From NCBI GenBank assembly GCA_026400105.1, contig JAPLPQ010000030.1, positions 34,113 through 98,112 on the forward strand: a stretch of DNA of 64,000 bases, written 5' to 3'. The notes beneath the pieces were generated by a model. That model had not been told where the DNA came from. It saw only the letters and a list, made by a program, of their open reading frames with translations, and did not search any database. Made by a program: the position numbers and the translations under genes. Positions 8,921 through 17,999 of this stretch are shown one piece after another. Every line of letters starts with the position of its first letter. Within the stretch, counting starts at the first letter, position 1. The DNA is from Burkholderiales bacterium (lineage in GTDB: Bacteria; Pseudomonadota; Gammaproteobacteria; Burkholderiales; Burkholderiaceae_C).

Positions 8921-9920
8921 CTTGGACTCCTTGCGATAACATGCTCTTGCCGCCTTGCAGCAGTTTCTCGACCCGCAGCGCGTACTGGCCGTTGAGTTGA
9001 CCGTAGCTGCATTCGAGCACCGGTACTTCCTCGACCTTGAGCTCGACCGTTGACGGCAGCTCGACCGGGATCACGTCGCCGACCTTGAAATTCAGCACAT
9101 CGCGCAGCGTCGACGGGGCGGTGCAGAGGTTGGCGACCGCCTCGACCTCGGCGACCTGGATCTGCTGCTTCATCTGCTGCACCCAGCGCTGGTCGAGCGT
9201 CAGCGACTCGCCTTGCATATTGCTCGTCAGCAGGTCGCGGATCGGCTCGATCATCGAGTAAGGCGTGCAGATATGCATCTCGCCGCCGACCACCCCGAGT
9301 TCGACGCTGAAGGTGGTCACCACCACGATCTCGTTGGGCGTCGCGATGGTGGCGAACTGGGTGTTCATCTCGGAGCGCACATATTCGAACTCGATCGGGT
9401 AGACCGACTCCCAGGACTTGGCATAGTTCTCGAAGATGATGCCCAGGATGCGCTGGATCGTGCGCTGTTCGGTCTGGGTGAAGTCCCGGCCTTCGATCCG
9501 GGTCTGGAAGCGTCCGTCGCCGCCGAAGAAGTTGTCGACGAACAGGAACACCAGGTCGGGGTCCATCACGATCAGCGCCGTGCCGCGCAGCGGCTTGATC
9601 TGCACCAGGTTCAGGTTGGTCGGCACCACCAGGTGGCGCAGGAATTCGCTGTACTTGATCACCCGCACGCTGCCGGCCAGTACCTCGGCGCTGCGGCGCA
9701 GGAAGTTGAACAGTCCTATGCGCAGGAAGCGGGCAAAGCGGTCGTTGAGCAGTTCGAGCGTGGCCATGCGGCCGCGCACGATGCGCTCCTGCGTGGCCAG
9801 GTTGTACGGTCTTATGCCCTCGGTTTGCGGGGCTGGGCCGATCTCGTCCTGCTCCCCGGTCACGCCCTTGAGCAGGGCATCGACCTCGTCCTGGGACAGA
9901 AACTTTTCAGTCACGCTCAT
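8910..9920 (-). CDS. fliM: FliM, flagellar motor switch protein
   Basis: This 336-residue switch protein is the main CheY-P receptor of the motor. Its N-terminus (FLSQDEVDALLKGV) is the conserved CheY-binding peptide. A CheC-like middle domain and a C-terminal SpoA domain follow (VELKVEEVPVLECSYGQLNG). Length is normal. The start overlaps the fliL stop as ATGA. Both CheY proteins in this window are candidate partners. Confidence 0.97.
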   Translation of the reverse strand: MSVTEKFLSQDEVDALLKGVTGEQDEIGPAPQTEGIRPYNLATQERIVRGRMATLELLNDRFARFLRIGLFNFLRRSAEVLAGSVRVIKYSEFLRHLVVPTNLNLVQIKPLRGTALIVMDPDLVFLFVDNFFGGDGRFQTRIEGRDFTQTEQRTIQRILGIIFENYAKSWESVYPIEFEYVRSEMNTQFATIATPNEIVVVTTFSVELGVVGGEMHICTPYSMIEPIRDLLTSNMQGESLTLDQRWVQQMKQQIQVAEVEAVANLCTAPSTLRDVLNFKVGDVIPVELPSTVELKVEEVPVLECSYGQLNGQYALRVEKLLQGGKSMLSQGVQDEQ

Positions 9921-10411
9921 TGGATCACGAACGAGGTAATGAAGACGTTGCTGATCTGGATCTCGGGCAGACCGGGGGCAAAGGGCTGTCGCACGCTGGA
10001 CATGATTTCCTCGATCAGTTGCTGCTTGCCCTCGGTGCTCGAAATCTCCTCGCCGGTCTTGGCCGATATCAGCATCAGCAGACGGCTGCGCACCTGCGGC
10101 AGGTACAGCTTCAGATGTTCCACGTCCTTCTGGCTTCCCAGTTGCAGCGTCAGCGCGGTCTGCAGGAACAGGCCGTCGCCGTTCAGGTTGACGGTGAAGG
10201 GCTCGAGCGGTTGGAATACCGGTGGCTGCGGGGCCGCTGCTTGCGCTTCGGCATGAGGTTCTTTGTCAGCGGAGCGCTTCCAGTAAAACCAGCCGCCCGC
10301 CGCCGCGGCCCCCACCAGCACCAGCAGCGCGATCGGCAGCCATTTTTTCCAGGCCGGTTTCTTGCCTGCGCTGGCATCGGCGTCGGAGGATTTGGGGTCG
10401 GCATTGGCCAT
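9917..10411 (-). CDS. fliL: FliL, flagellar basal-body stator-associated protein
   Basis: This 164-residue inner-membrane protein has one N-terminal helix (LPIALLVLVGAAAAGGWFYW) and a periplasmic domain containing LEPFTVNLNGDGLFLQTAL, a FliL signature. FliL rings surround MotAB stators and support torque. It is placed between fliK and fliM as in other proteobacteria. Confidence 0.95.
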   Translation of the reverse strand: MANADPKSSDADASAGKKPAWKKWLPIALLVLVGAAAAGGWFYWKRSADKEPHAEAQAAAPQPPVFQPLEPFTVNLNGDGLFLQTALTLQLGSQKDVEHLKLYLPQVRSRLLMLISAKTGEEISSTEGKQQLIEEIMSSVRQPFAPGLPEIQISNVFITSFVIQ

Positions 10412-10444
10412 GTGACTTCAGCTTGTGATGAGAGATGAAAAAAA

Positions 10445-11764
10445 TCAGGCGAACAGGTTCAGCAGGCCGCCGCCCTGCGCGCGCGGCTGCGCCAGGGCTT
10501 CGACCGGTTCATCCTCGGCGGCGTCGCTGCGGCGGTCCTGGCGCTGGAAGGCGGGGCGCTCACGCTCGGACTGACGCGAGCCGACATCGGCCTGCCCGAG
10601 TTCGATGCCGGCCTGGCCCAGCATCGCGCGCAGTGCCGGCAGCGCATCCTGCAGCGCCTGGCGCACCTCGGGCTGGGCCGAGACGAACTGCACCGTTGCC
10701 TGCTGCTGGTCGAGCTGCAGCGTGACCTGGATCGGACCCAGGTGCGGCGGATTCAGGCTCAGGCTGGCGCTCTGCAACTGGTCCCTGACCAGCCAGCTGA
10801 CCTGCTGGCTCACGGCCTGGTCCCAGCCGCGCTGGCCCATCGGCGTTGCCACATGGCGCTGTACCGGCGCCAGCTCGGGCAGGCGTTCCGATCCCGGAGC
10901 CAGGCCAGTGGCAGCAGGCAGGGCCTGGGCCAGCCCATCGAGCCCGGGTTGACTGTCGGACGCCTTGGCGCCGCCGGTCTGGGCCGCTGTGCGGCTGGCC
11001 AGCTCAGGCGCAGCAGCGGCCAGCGCGCGCGCGGCTATGGCGTCGAGTTCACCCGGGTCGGGCGCGTCCAGTGCTTGCTGCGCTCGCTTGCCCAGGGTAT
11101 CGGTGCCGGATTCCAGCACGGTGGCTGCTGGCGCTGCTGGCGCTGCTGCCGCGTCGATTGCCGGTGCGGCTGGCTGGAGTGCGGGCGGCGCTGTCGACAG
11201 CAGCGCGAACGGGGGCGGCAGCGGGGCGCCATCGAGCAGCGCGCTGGCCGGCAGCGGCTCGCTGGCCTGCTGTTCGGTTTTCTTGGCTGGTGCGCTGGCG
11301 GGCTCTGCCGCCGGGGCCGCATTGGCCGCGACTGGTTCAGCCGCTCCGGGCGCGACCAAGGCCGTCACTGGCTCGATGACGGGTTCAGCAACCGCCTCGG
11401 CAACTGCAGCCACTGCAGCCGCTGCTGCATCAGGCGGCTCGGTCACCGCTTCCGCCGGCTTGGCCTCGGCCCTGGCCCGCATTCCGTCGAGCAGGGCCAG
11501 CCAGTCGGACGGTGCGTCGTCAGCCGCTGGCTCGGCGGCACTGCCCGGTTTGAGCTTGGCCGCTGCCATCGCTGATGGCGTGGCCGTTGCCGTTGCCTGG
11601 GCTTTTGTTTCGGGCGAGTCGCCCGCTTCGGTCTGGCGGCGCAGCTCCTGCTCGAAAGACGAGCCAGAGCCGGCTTCGCGCAAGCCGGCGGCTGCCGGGC
11701 CCGTCAGGCCGTCATTGGCGCTGACCTTGCCCGTCGCGGACAGGGACACATCGTTCCAGCTCAT
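10445..11764 (-). CDS. fliK: FliK, flagellar hook-length control protein
   Basis: This 439-residue protein has the FliK layout: a long Ala/Pro-rich, low-complexity N-terminal ruler (about residues 1-300) and a compact C-terminal domain (about 310-410). The C-terminal domain contains ASLSLNPPHLGPIQVTLQLD and VRQALQDALPALRAMLGQAG, the substrate-specificity-switch region that acts on FlhB. It lies between fliJ and fliL. A second protein with a related C-terminal fold is encoded at 17,983-19,002. Confidence 0.93.
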   Translation of the reverse strand: MSWNDVSLSATGKVSANDGLTGPAAAGLREAGSGSSFEQELRRQTEAGDSPETKAQATATATPSAMAAAKLKPGSAAEPAADDAPSDWLALLDGMRARAEAKPAEAVTEPPDAAAAAVAAVAEAVAEPVIEPVTALVAPGAAEPVAANAAPAAEPASAPAKKTEQQASEPLPASALLDGAPLPPPFALLSTAPPALQPAAPAIDAAAAPAAPAATVLESGTDTLGKRAQQALDAPDPGELDAIAARALAAAAPELASRTAAQTGGAKASDSQPGLDGLAQALPAATGLAPGSERLPELAPVQRHVATPMGQRGWDQAVSQQVSWLVRDQLQSASLSLNPPHLGPIQVTLQLDQQQATVQFVSAQPEVRQALQDALPALRAMLGQAGIELGQADVGSRQSERERPAFQRQDRRSDAAEDEPVEALAQPRAQGGGLLNLFA

Positions 11765-11769
11765 GATGA

Positions 11770-12210
11770 CTAGCCCAGCTGTGAGCGGCGGCGCGCCGCC
11801 CGCTCGTCGGTCTGTTTCTGATCCTGGCGGTTGGCCTGGCGCAGGGCTTCTTGCTGGGCGCGCTGCACCAGCGTGCCGTAGGACAGTCGCTTGCGCTCAT
11901 GCTCGCGCCAGCTGTCGCGCTCGCGCTCGACCAGGTACTTGGACTGCAGCACGGCGGCATCCTGCTGCGAAATCGCCCGGTCCAGGCCCTGGATGAAGCG
12001 CAGGAAATTGGCATGACCCGCCACGCTCAGACCGTTGGACATCTGGGCCTGCAGCTGATCGACATATTCCTGGCGATACTGCCGCAGCAGGTCGAGCTTT
12101 TCCTGGGCCTGCTCGCTCTGGCGTGTGGCCTGGCCGAGCCGCTTGGCGGCCTCTTCGGATTGCTGCGTCGTCAGTTCGATCAGCGTCTCGATCACGCTCG
12201 GATTTGCCAT
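11770..12210 (-). CDS. fliJ: FliJ, export chaperone-escort protein
   Basis: This 146-residue protein is almost wholly charged coiled coil (rich in Gln, Glu and Arg), as expected for FliJ, the central stalk of the FliI ATPase that also recycles export chaperones. The motif DLLRQYRQEYVDQLQAQMSN is typical. The gene lies between fliI (31-base gap) and fliK (5-base gap). Confidence 0.92.
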   Translation of the reverse strand: MANPSVIETLIELTTQQSEEAAKRLGQATRQSEQAQEKLDLLRQYRQEYVDQLQAQMSNGLSVAGHANFLRFIQGLDRAISQQDAAVLQSKYLVERERDSWREHERKRLSYGTLVQRAQQEALRQANRQDQKQTDERAARRRSQLG

Positions 12211-12241
12211 GCCTGATTATCGCTGCCGCCCAGCTGCCCGA

Positions 12242-13633
12242 TCAGGCAAACAGAGCGGAAAGTTCGCGCCAGCTCTGCTCCATCCCGGCGCGCTCGTGGA
12301 TGCTCTGCTGCAGGAAATGCTCGATGCGCTCGTGCATGCGGATCGCCTCGTCGATCAGCGGGTCGCTGCCCGGGCTGTAGGCGCCGACGTTGATCAGGTC
12401 GCGGTTGCGCTGATAGCCCGACATCAGCTGCTTGAGCCGGCGCGTGCGCTTCTGGTGCGTCTCGTCGGTGATGTTGTGCATGGCCCGGCTGATCGACTGC
12501 TCGATGTCGATCGCCGGATAGTGACCGGCCTCGGCCAGCACCCGGTTCAGCACGATATGGCCGTCCAGGATCGCGCGCGCCGAGTCGGCGATCGGGTCCT
12601 GCTGGTCGTCGCCTTCGGTCAGCACGGTATAGAAGGCCGTGATCGAGCCGCCGCCGGCGCGGCCGTTGCCGGCGCGCTCGACCAGCGCCGGCAGCTTGGC
12701 GAACACCGAGGGCGGATAGCCCTTGGTCGCGGGCGGCTCGCCGATCGCCAGCGCGATCTCGCGCTGCGCCATCGCGTAGCGCGTCAGCGAATCCATGATC
12801 AGCAGCACGTTCTTGCCCTGGTCGCGGAAATGCTCGGCGATCAGCGTCGTGTAGGCCGCGCCTTGCAGCCGCAGCAGCGGCGGGTTGTCGGCCGGCGCTG
12901 CCACCACCACCGAGCGCGCCAGGCCTTCCTCGCCCAGGATCTGCTCGATGAATTCCTTGACCTCGCGTCCGCGCTCGCCGATCAGCCCGACCACGATCAC
13001 ATCGGCCGCGGTGTAGCGCGCCATCATGCCCAGCAGCACGCTCTTGCCCACGCCCGAGCCCGCGAACAGGCCCATGCGCTGGCCGCGGCCCACGGTCAGC
13101 ATGCTGTTGATCGCGCGCACGCCGACATCGAGCGTCTGCGAGATCGGCTCGCGCTGCAGCGGGTTCATGGCCCGCGCGTAGAGCGGCGCCATCACATGGC
13201 CCTGCAGCGGTCCGAGCTGGTCGAGCGGCCGGCCAGTGGCGTCGAGCACGCGACCGAGCAGGGCCGCGCCGACGGGCAGGGTGCGGCCGTCCGAGGTCGG
13301 CCGGGCCTGGGCGCGCCGGTCGTGCAGCCGGGGCTGGGACCTGGCCGCGACGGTCGGAATCACCGGGGCGCCCGGCTGCACGCCCTCGACATCGCCCAGC
13401 GGCATCAGGAACAGGCGCTCCTGCTCGAAGCCCACCACCTCGGCATCGAGCCGAAAGCCGCTCGGCAGCGGCACATGGCAGGGGCTGCCGACCGGCAGTC
13501 GCAGGCCGACCGCCTCCATCACCAGGCCGGCGACGCGTGTCACGCGGCCATAGGCTTGCAGCGGCGCGCAATGCTGCACGCGCTGGCGGCAATCGAGCAA
13601 GTAGCTGTCCCAGCCGGTCGTGCTGGCTGTCAC
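12242..13633 (-). CDS. fliI: FliI, flagellum-specific export ATPase
   Basis: This 463-residue ATPase is related to F1-beta and energises type III export. The Walker A motif ([20 protein letters not shown]), Walker B region ([20 protein letters not shown]) and the [17 protein letters not shown] block identify it. The reading frame stays open far upstream, but the natural start is GTG at 13,633, which overlaps the fliH stop by 4 bases (GTGA) and gives the usual family length. The longer Ala/Arg-rich extension is fliH read in another frame. Confidence 0.95.
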   Translation of the reverse strand: MTASTTGWDSYLLDCRQRVQHCAPLQAYGRVTRVAGLVMEAVGLRLPVGSPCHVPLPSGFRLDAEVVGFEQERLFLMPLGDVEGVQPGAPVIPTVAARSQPRLHDRRAQARPTSDGRTLPVGAALLGRVLDATGRPLDQLGPLQGHVMAPLYARAMNPLQREPISQTLDVGVRAINSMLTVGRGQRMGLFAGSGVGKSVLLGMMARYTAADVIVVGLIGERGREVKEFIEQILGEEGLARSVVVAAPADNPPLLRLQGAAYTTLIAEHFRDQGKNVLLIMDSLTRYAMAQREIALAIGEPPATKGYPPSVFAKLPALVERAGNGRAGGGSITAFYTVLTEGDDQQDPIADSARAILDGHIVLNRVLAEAGHYPAIDIEQSISRAMHNITDETHQKRTRRLKQLMSGYQRNRDLINVGAYSPGSDPLIDEAIRMHERIEHFLQQSIHERAGMEQSWRELSALFA

Positions 13634-14334
13634 GCCGCGGGCTCCAGCCAGGCGCCGTCGCGCCCGAGCGAATGCAGCAGCCGCTGCCAGCGCGCCGGCA
13701 GGCTGGCATCGATCTGCTGGTCGCCGGTCTCGATCAGGCAGCCGCCGCGCGCGAGCTGGACATCGGCCTGCAGCCGCCAGCCGGCCGCCTGCAGCTCGCT
13801 GCCGCGTGCCGACTTGACCAGTTCGAGGTCCTGCGGATGCAGGCGCAGCACCGCCGGCGGGCGCACCAGCGGCAGCTCCTGCAGCGCCTGGTCGATCACG
13901 CCCAGCAGCCGCTCGGGCTGCAGCTCCAGCGTCTGGCACAGCATGGCTTGCGCCATGTCCAGTGCCAGATCGAGCAGCTGCTTGGCCAGCGCTTCGCGCG
14001 CCTGGGTCAGCTCCTGGCCGAACTGCTGTCCGAGCTGGGTCAGCGTCTGCGTCAGCTCCTGCTGCAGCGCCAGGTTGTCGGCCTGTACCTGGGCCAGTCC
14101 TTCGGCATGGCCTTCGTCGTAGCCGCGCAGCCTACCCTCGCGCAAGCCGGTCTGGTAGCCCTGCTGCTGGCCTTGCTGCAGGCCGGTCTCGCGCGCGCTG
14201 CGCAGCTCGCGCGCGAGCTGCTCGGCGGCGGCGGCAGCCGCGGCGGCCTCATCGACCACCTTGTGCCCGGACTCCTGGGCCAGCGAGGCCAGCTCCCAGC
14301 GCTGGTAGGCCGTCTGCGGCCTGGGATCAGACAT
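13630..14334 (-). CDS. fliH: FliH, negative regulator of the FliI ATPase
   Basis: This 234-residue stator-like protein holds FliI at the C ring through FliN. It has a long charged coiled coil ([20 protein letters not shown] and further GLREGR repeats) with the GxxxG-type pattern of FliH. A C-terminal globular part follows ([20 protein letters not shown]). The start overlaps fliG by 8 bases. Confidence 0.93.
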   Translation of the reverse strand: MSDPRPQTAYQRWELASLAQESGHKVVDEAAAAAAAAEQLARELRSARETGLQQGQQQGYQTGLREGRLRGYDEGHAEGLAQVQADNLALQQELTQTLTQLGQQFGQELTQAREALAKQLLDLALDMAQAMLCQTLELQPERLLGVIDQALQELPLVRPPAVLRLHPQDLELVKSARGSELQAAGWRLQADVQLARGGCLIETGDQQIDASLPARWQRLLHSLGRDGAWLEPAA

Positions 14335-15319
14335 AGGCGTCGTCCGAGCTGGCCAGCGAGATCTGTCCCTCGTCCGCCAGGCGACGCACGATCTGCAGGA
14401 TCTCCTTTTGCTGCTTTTCCACTTCCGACAGCCGCACCGGGCCCTTGGCCTCCAGGTCCTCGCGCATCATGTCGGCGGCGCGCTGCGACATGTTGCGGAA
14501 GAACTTCTCCTTCATCTCGTCCTTGGCACCCTTGAGCGCGACGATCAGCGCCTCCGACGGCACCTCGCGCAGGATCAGCTGGATGTCGCGGTCGCCGATA
14601 TCCATGATGTTGTCGAACACGAACATCTGGTCCATCACCTGCTGCGCGATCGAGGGGTCGAACTCGCGCAGGTTGGCCATGATCTTGCTCTCGTTCTCGC
14701 CGTTCATGAAGTTCATGATCTCGGCCGTGGTCCGGATGCCGCCCATCGCCTTCTTGCGCAGGTTGTCGTTGCCGGTCAGCAGCTTGGTCAGCACATCGTT
14801 GAGTTCGGTCAAGGCCGCCGGCTGCACGCCCTCGAGCGTCGCAATCCGCAGCACCACGTCGTTGCGCAGCCGCGGCGTCAGCTCGGACAGCACCTCGCTC
14901 GCGTGGTAGCGCTCGAGGTGGACCAGGATGGTGGCGATGATCTGCGGATGCTCCTGCCGGATCAGGTCGGCCACCGACTTGCCGTCCATCCATTTGAGGC
15001 TCTCGATGCCGCTGGCGTCGCGCGTGACCAGGATCCGGTTGATCAGCGAAGCGGCCTTGTCGTCGCCCAGCGCCTTGGTCAGCACGCTGCGGATGTACTC
15101 GTCCGAGTCGATGCCGAATTCGGTGTTGTGCTGGGTCTTTTGCATGAACTCGTGCAGCACCGCCTCGAGCGTCTGGCCCGACACCGCCTTCATGGTCGAC
15201 ATCGCCGTGCCGAGCTTCTGCACCTCGCGCGGTTCGAGGTATTTCATGACTTCGGCCGCCTCGTCCTGGCCCAGAGCCAGCATCAGCACCGCCGCCTTGT
15301 GTACGCCGTCTTCACTCAT
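14327..15319 (-). CDS. fliG: FliG, flagellar motor switch protein
   Basis: This 330-residue rotor protein contacts the MotA stator. Three armadillo-like domains are recognisable: KAAVLMLALGQDEAAEVMKY at the N-terminus; the EHPQIIATILVHLERYHASE block with its EHPQ motif in the middle; and the C-terminal torque domain (VMDQMFVFDNIMDIGDRDIQ). It overlaps fliF by 8 bases and fliH by 8 bases. Length is standard. Confidence 0.97.
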   Translation of the reverse strand: MSEDGVHKAAVLMLALGQDEAAEVMKYLEPREVQKLGTAMSTMKAVSGQTLEAVLHEFMQKTQHNTEFGIDSDEYIRSVLTKALGDDKAASLINRILVTRDASGIESLKWMDGKSVADLIRQEHPQIIATILVHLERYHASEVLSELTPRLRNDVVLRIATLEGVQPAALTELNDVLTKLLTGNDNLRKKAMGGIRTTAEIMNFMNGENESKIMANLREFDPSIAQQVMDQMFVFDNIMDIGDRDIQLILREVPSEALIVALKGAKDEMKEKFFRNMSQRAADMMREDLEAKGPVRLSEVEKQQKEILQIVRRLADEGQISLASSDDAYV

Positions 15320-17042
15320 TGCCGTTCACCCAGTTCTTGACCACGTTGGCGACCACCTTGGGCTCTTGCAGCGCCATCTGCTTGGCCGCCTGCAGGTTGT
15401 CCTGGTAGCTGCTGATCCTCAGACCGTTTGGCGGGGCTGCTGCTGCTGCCGTACCGGGCGCCGCCGCTGTTGCCGGCGTCTCGCCCGGTTTGGACTCTGC
15501 CTTGGTTTCCTGGGACTCCTGGGCCTCTTGCTTGAGCTTTTGTTGCGCTTCCTGTTCGGCCTTGAGCTCGGCCATGCGCTTGGCTTCTTCTTCCTTGGCC
15601 TTGTTGCCGGGCAGCATCCTGATCATCGGTCGCAGCACCGAGAAATACAGGTACAGCAGCACCGCCGTCGTCAGCAGATATTGCGCCGCCGTCTTGGCAT
15701 TGTCCAGCGTGGCATAGGGTTGCCAGAACGGCTGCTCGGGAATCACCTCGCGCGGGGCCTCGGCAAACGGGCTGTTGACCACGTTGAGCGAGTCGCCGCG
15801 CTCGGCATTGAAGCCCATCGCCTCTTTGACCAGGTCGGTGATCTGCTGCTGTTCCTGCTCGGTCAGCGCGCGCAGGCTGACCTTGCCCTCGGCATCGACG
15901 ACGCGCTTGTGGTTGACCACCACCGCCACCGTCAGGCGCTTGATGCCGCCCATCGGTTGCTGCACATAGCGCACGGTCTTGTCGACCTCGTAGTTGGTCG
16001 TGCTGCCTTTTTGCGTGTTGCCGCTGGCGGCGGCCTGGCCCGGGGGGGTCTCGGTCGGTGCGCCGGAGGCTTCGGCGCCGGGCTGGTTGGACGCAGCGCC
16101 GACCAGGCCCGCTGCCGGCTTGGCCTCGCTGTTGCTCTCGTTCTTGCTCTGGCTGCGGATCGCCGCCGCCTCGGGCGGGCTGTTGGGACGGAAGGTCTCG
16201 GCCGCCTGTTCGCTGCGCGAGAAATCCACCTCGGCGGTGGCCTCGGCGCGCACATTGCCGCCGCCCACCATCGGGGTCAGGATCGACTCGATGCGTTTGA
16301 CGATGCCGTCCTGCAGGTCCATCACATACTTGACCTGGGCCGGGTCGAGCCGGTTCGCGTCGGCCTGGCGGTCGGGGTCGGACAGCAGGCTGCCGTTCTG
16401 GTCCACCACCGTCACGTTCTTGGCGGTCAGCTCGGGCACGCTGCTCGAGATCAGGTGCACGATGGCCGACACCTGTTGCGCGTCGAGCGTGCGGCCCGGA
16501 TGCAGGTTGACCAGCACCGAGGCGGTCGGCTGCTGGCGCTCGCGCACGAACACCGACGGCTTGGGGATGGCCAGGTGCACGCGCGCGGCCTGCACCACGC
16601 CGATCGAGTTGATCGAGCGTGCCAGCTCGCCCTCGAGCGCGCGCTGGAAGTTGACCTGTTCGAGGAATTGCGACGAGCCCAGCTTCTGGTTCTCCATCAG
16701 CTCGAAGCCGACGTTGCCGCCCTTGGGCAGACCCTGCGCCGCCAGCTTGAGCCGCGCGTCATGCACCTGTTCGGCCGGCACCAGGATCGCGCCACCCCCC
16801 TCGGCGAAGCGGTAGGGCACGTTGAGCGTTTGCAAGGCGGCAATCATCGCGCCGCCGTCGCGGTCCGAGAAATTGCTGACCAGCACCCGGTACTCGGGTT
16901 TCTGGTTCCACATCCAGATCGAGGCCATGATGCTGATCACCAGCGCCATGCCGGCTCCGAGCGCCAGGTAGCGGCCCTGCGGACTCTGGAAAAAGGCCGT
17001 CAGCGCGCTGGGCTTGGGCGCGGTCTCAACTGCAGTGGCCAT
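15312..17042 (-). CDS. fliF: FliF, flagellar MS-ring protein
   Basis: This 576-residue double-membrane-spanning protein forms the MS ring. It has a TM helix near residue 30 (YLALGAGMALVISIMASIWM), the FSDRDGGAMIAALQ and VPYRFAEGG motifs of the ring-building domains, a second TM near residue 450, and a C-terminal tail that binds FliG. The start is ATG 17,042; a TTG 15 bases upstream is less likely. It heads the minus-strand operon fliF-R. Confidence 0.96.
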   Translation of the reverse strand: MATAVETAPKPSALTAFFQSPQGRYLALGAGMALVISIMASIWMWNQKPEYRVLVSNFSDRDGGAMIAALQTLNVPYRFAEGGGAILVPAEQVHDARLKLAAQGLPKGGNVGFELMENQKLGSSQFLEQVNFQRALEGELARSINSIGVVQAARVHLAIPKPSVFVRERQQPTASVLVNLHPGRTLDAQQVSAIVHLISSSVPELTAKNVTVVDQNGSLLSDPDRQADANRLDPAQVKYVMDLQDGIVKRIESILTPMVGGGNVRAEATAEVDFSRSEQAAETFRPNSPPEAAAIRSQSKNESNSEAKPAAGLVGAASNQPGAEASGAPTETPPGQAAASGNTQKGSTTNYEVDKTVRYVQQPMGGIKRLTVAVVVNHKRVVDAEGKVSLRALTEQEQQQITDLVKEAMGFNAERGDSLNVVNSPFAEAPREVIPEQPFWQPYATLDNAKTAAQYLLTTAVLLYLYFSVLRPMIRMLPGNKAKEEEAKRMAELKAEQEAQQKLKQEAQESQETKAESKPGETPATAAAPGTAAAAAPPNGLRISSYQDNLQAAKQMALQEPKVVANVVKNWVNGNE

Positions 17043-17290
17043 GGCGATCTGCCGCAACGGGGCGGCCAGGAGGAGTCAGAGGGGAGTAAGGCACGTGCAG
17101 TCAGGGCATTCAGGGTCGAGGCAAGGTCGGAGCAAGGCTAAGCTGAAGATATTGTCGTGGTTTTTCAAGCGCTTATTTGCGCGAACAGATTGGTAAAACA
17201 ACCCCTGCTTGACCCGGGCTTCTGTACCGGCCTGTGTTACCTTTACGGCATGGACGCCAGACTTGCGGCGCTTGCCGCCCACCAAACACC
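17043..17290. promoter_or_regulatory. Divergent fliF/fliE promoter region
   Basis: This 248-base stretch separates the divergent starts of fliF and fliE and must hold promoters for both. The middle (about 17,150-17,200) is AT-rich relative to its flanks. It contains CGCTTATTTGCGCG, which loosely resembles an FlhDC half-site but with mismatches. No convincing sigma-28 or sigma-54 promoter was found. The bidirectional role follows from layout; the operator reading is only a suggestion. Confidence 0.5.
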
Positions 17291-17650
17291 ATGATCGCCA
17301 TCGACAGCGGCCAGATTGCTGCCATGACCGCGCAGCTGCGCGCTGCCGTTGCGCGCGTGCAGGCGCCGCAGGAAGCCGCCGGCCCCATTGCCGCTGCGGC
17401 GGTCGGCGGTGCCGGTCAGGTCGAGAAGCCTGATTTCGCCAAGGCCTTCAAGGCCCAGCTCGATCAGGTCAACGCCCTGCAGCAGACCTCCGACCAGCTC
17501 GGCAAGCGCTTTGCGCTCGGCGACGACAGCGTGCATCTGTCCGACCTGATGGTCGCGAGCCAGAAGGCCGGCATCGCGGTCCAGGCCACGGTACAGGTGC
17601 GCAACAAGCTGGTGTCGGCCTACCAGGACATCATGAACATGCAGGTCTGA
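17291..17650 (+). CDS. fliE: FliE, MS ring-rod junction protein
   Basis: This 119-residue protein joins the MS ring to the proximal rod and is among the first exported substrates. The C-terminal two-thirds match the family: PDFAKAFKAQLDQVNALQQT, then VHLSDLMVASQKAGIAVQAT and VRNKLVSAYQDIMNMQV. The ATG at 17,291 is chosen because residues encoded further upstream do not resemble FliE and the start gives normal length. It is divergent from fliF. Confidence 0.95.
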   Translation: MIAIDSGQIAAMTAQLRAAVARVQAPQEAAGPIAAAAVGGAGQVEKPDFAKAFKAQLDQVNALQQTSDQLGKRFALGDDSVHLSDLMVASQKAGIAVQATVQVRNKLVSAYQDIMNMQV

Positions 17651-17662
17651 GCGCGGCGCTGT

Positions 17663-17682
17663 CCAGCCCTCGGTCGGGCTGG
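17663..17682. terminator. Hairpin between convergent fliE and flhB-like gene
   Basis: CCAGCCC and GGGCTGG form a perfect 7-bp stem with a 6-base loop, 12 bases past the fliE stop and 14 bases past the end of the opposing gene. No T-tract follows, so it could be a bidirectional but weak terminator. Confidence 0.4.
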
Positions 17683-17696
17683 TCCGGGCTGGCGGC

Positions 17697-17999
17697 TCAG
17701 CCCTTGGTCTTGGCCGCCGGTTTTTTCGAGGGTGGCAGCGCCGCCTCGATCCGGTACAGCCAGGCCAGCAGCTCGGCCACCACCCGGTACAGTTGGGGTG
17801 GCACCTCGCGGTCGAGCTCGACCTCACTCAGCAGCGCGACCAGTTCGCGCGACTCGTGCACATAGACCCCATGCTTGCGCGCCAGTGCGACGATGTTGTC
17901 GGCCACGGCCCCCTTGCCCGTGGCCACGACCTTGGGCGCCTTGCCGCCCTGGTAGGCCAGGGCGACCGCCTGGCGCATGGCCTCAGGTTTGCGGCTCAT
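17697..17999 (-). CDS. FlhB C-terminal-domain-like protein
   Basis: This 100-residue protein resembles the cytoplasmic C-terminal domain of FlhB/YscU. The segments AVALAYQGGKAPKVVATGKG and DNIVALARKHGVYVHESREL match the region after the FlhB autocleavage site, but the NPTH motif and all membrane helices are missing. Such stand-alone proteins can substitute for the FlhB tail in substrate switching in some bacteria. Its gene overlaps a FliK-like gene by 17 bases, which fits a joint role in hook-length or export switching. The Lys-rich tail may be flexible. Confidence 0.85.
   Translation of the reverse strand: MSRKPEAMRQAVALAYQGGKAPKVVATGKGAVADNIVALARKHGVYVHESRELVALLSEVELDREVPPQLYRVVAELLAWLYRIEAALPPSKKPAAKTKG

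Noticed and set aside
13634..13939. In-frame N-terminal extension of FliI
   Set aside because: It overlaps fliH in another frame, is Ala/Arg-rich and has no FliI similarity; GTG 13,633 gives the normal length.
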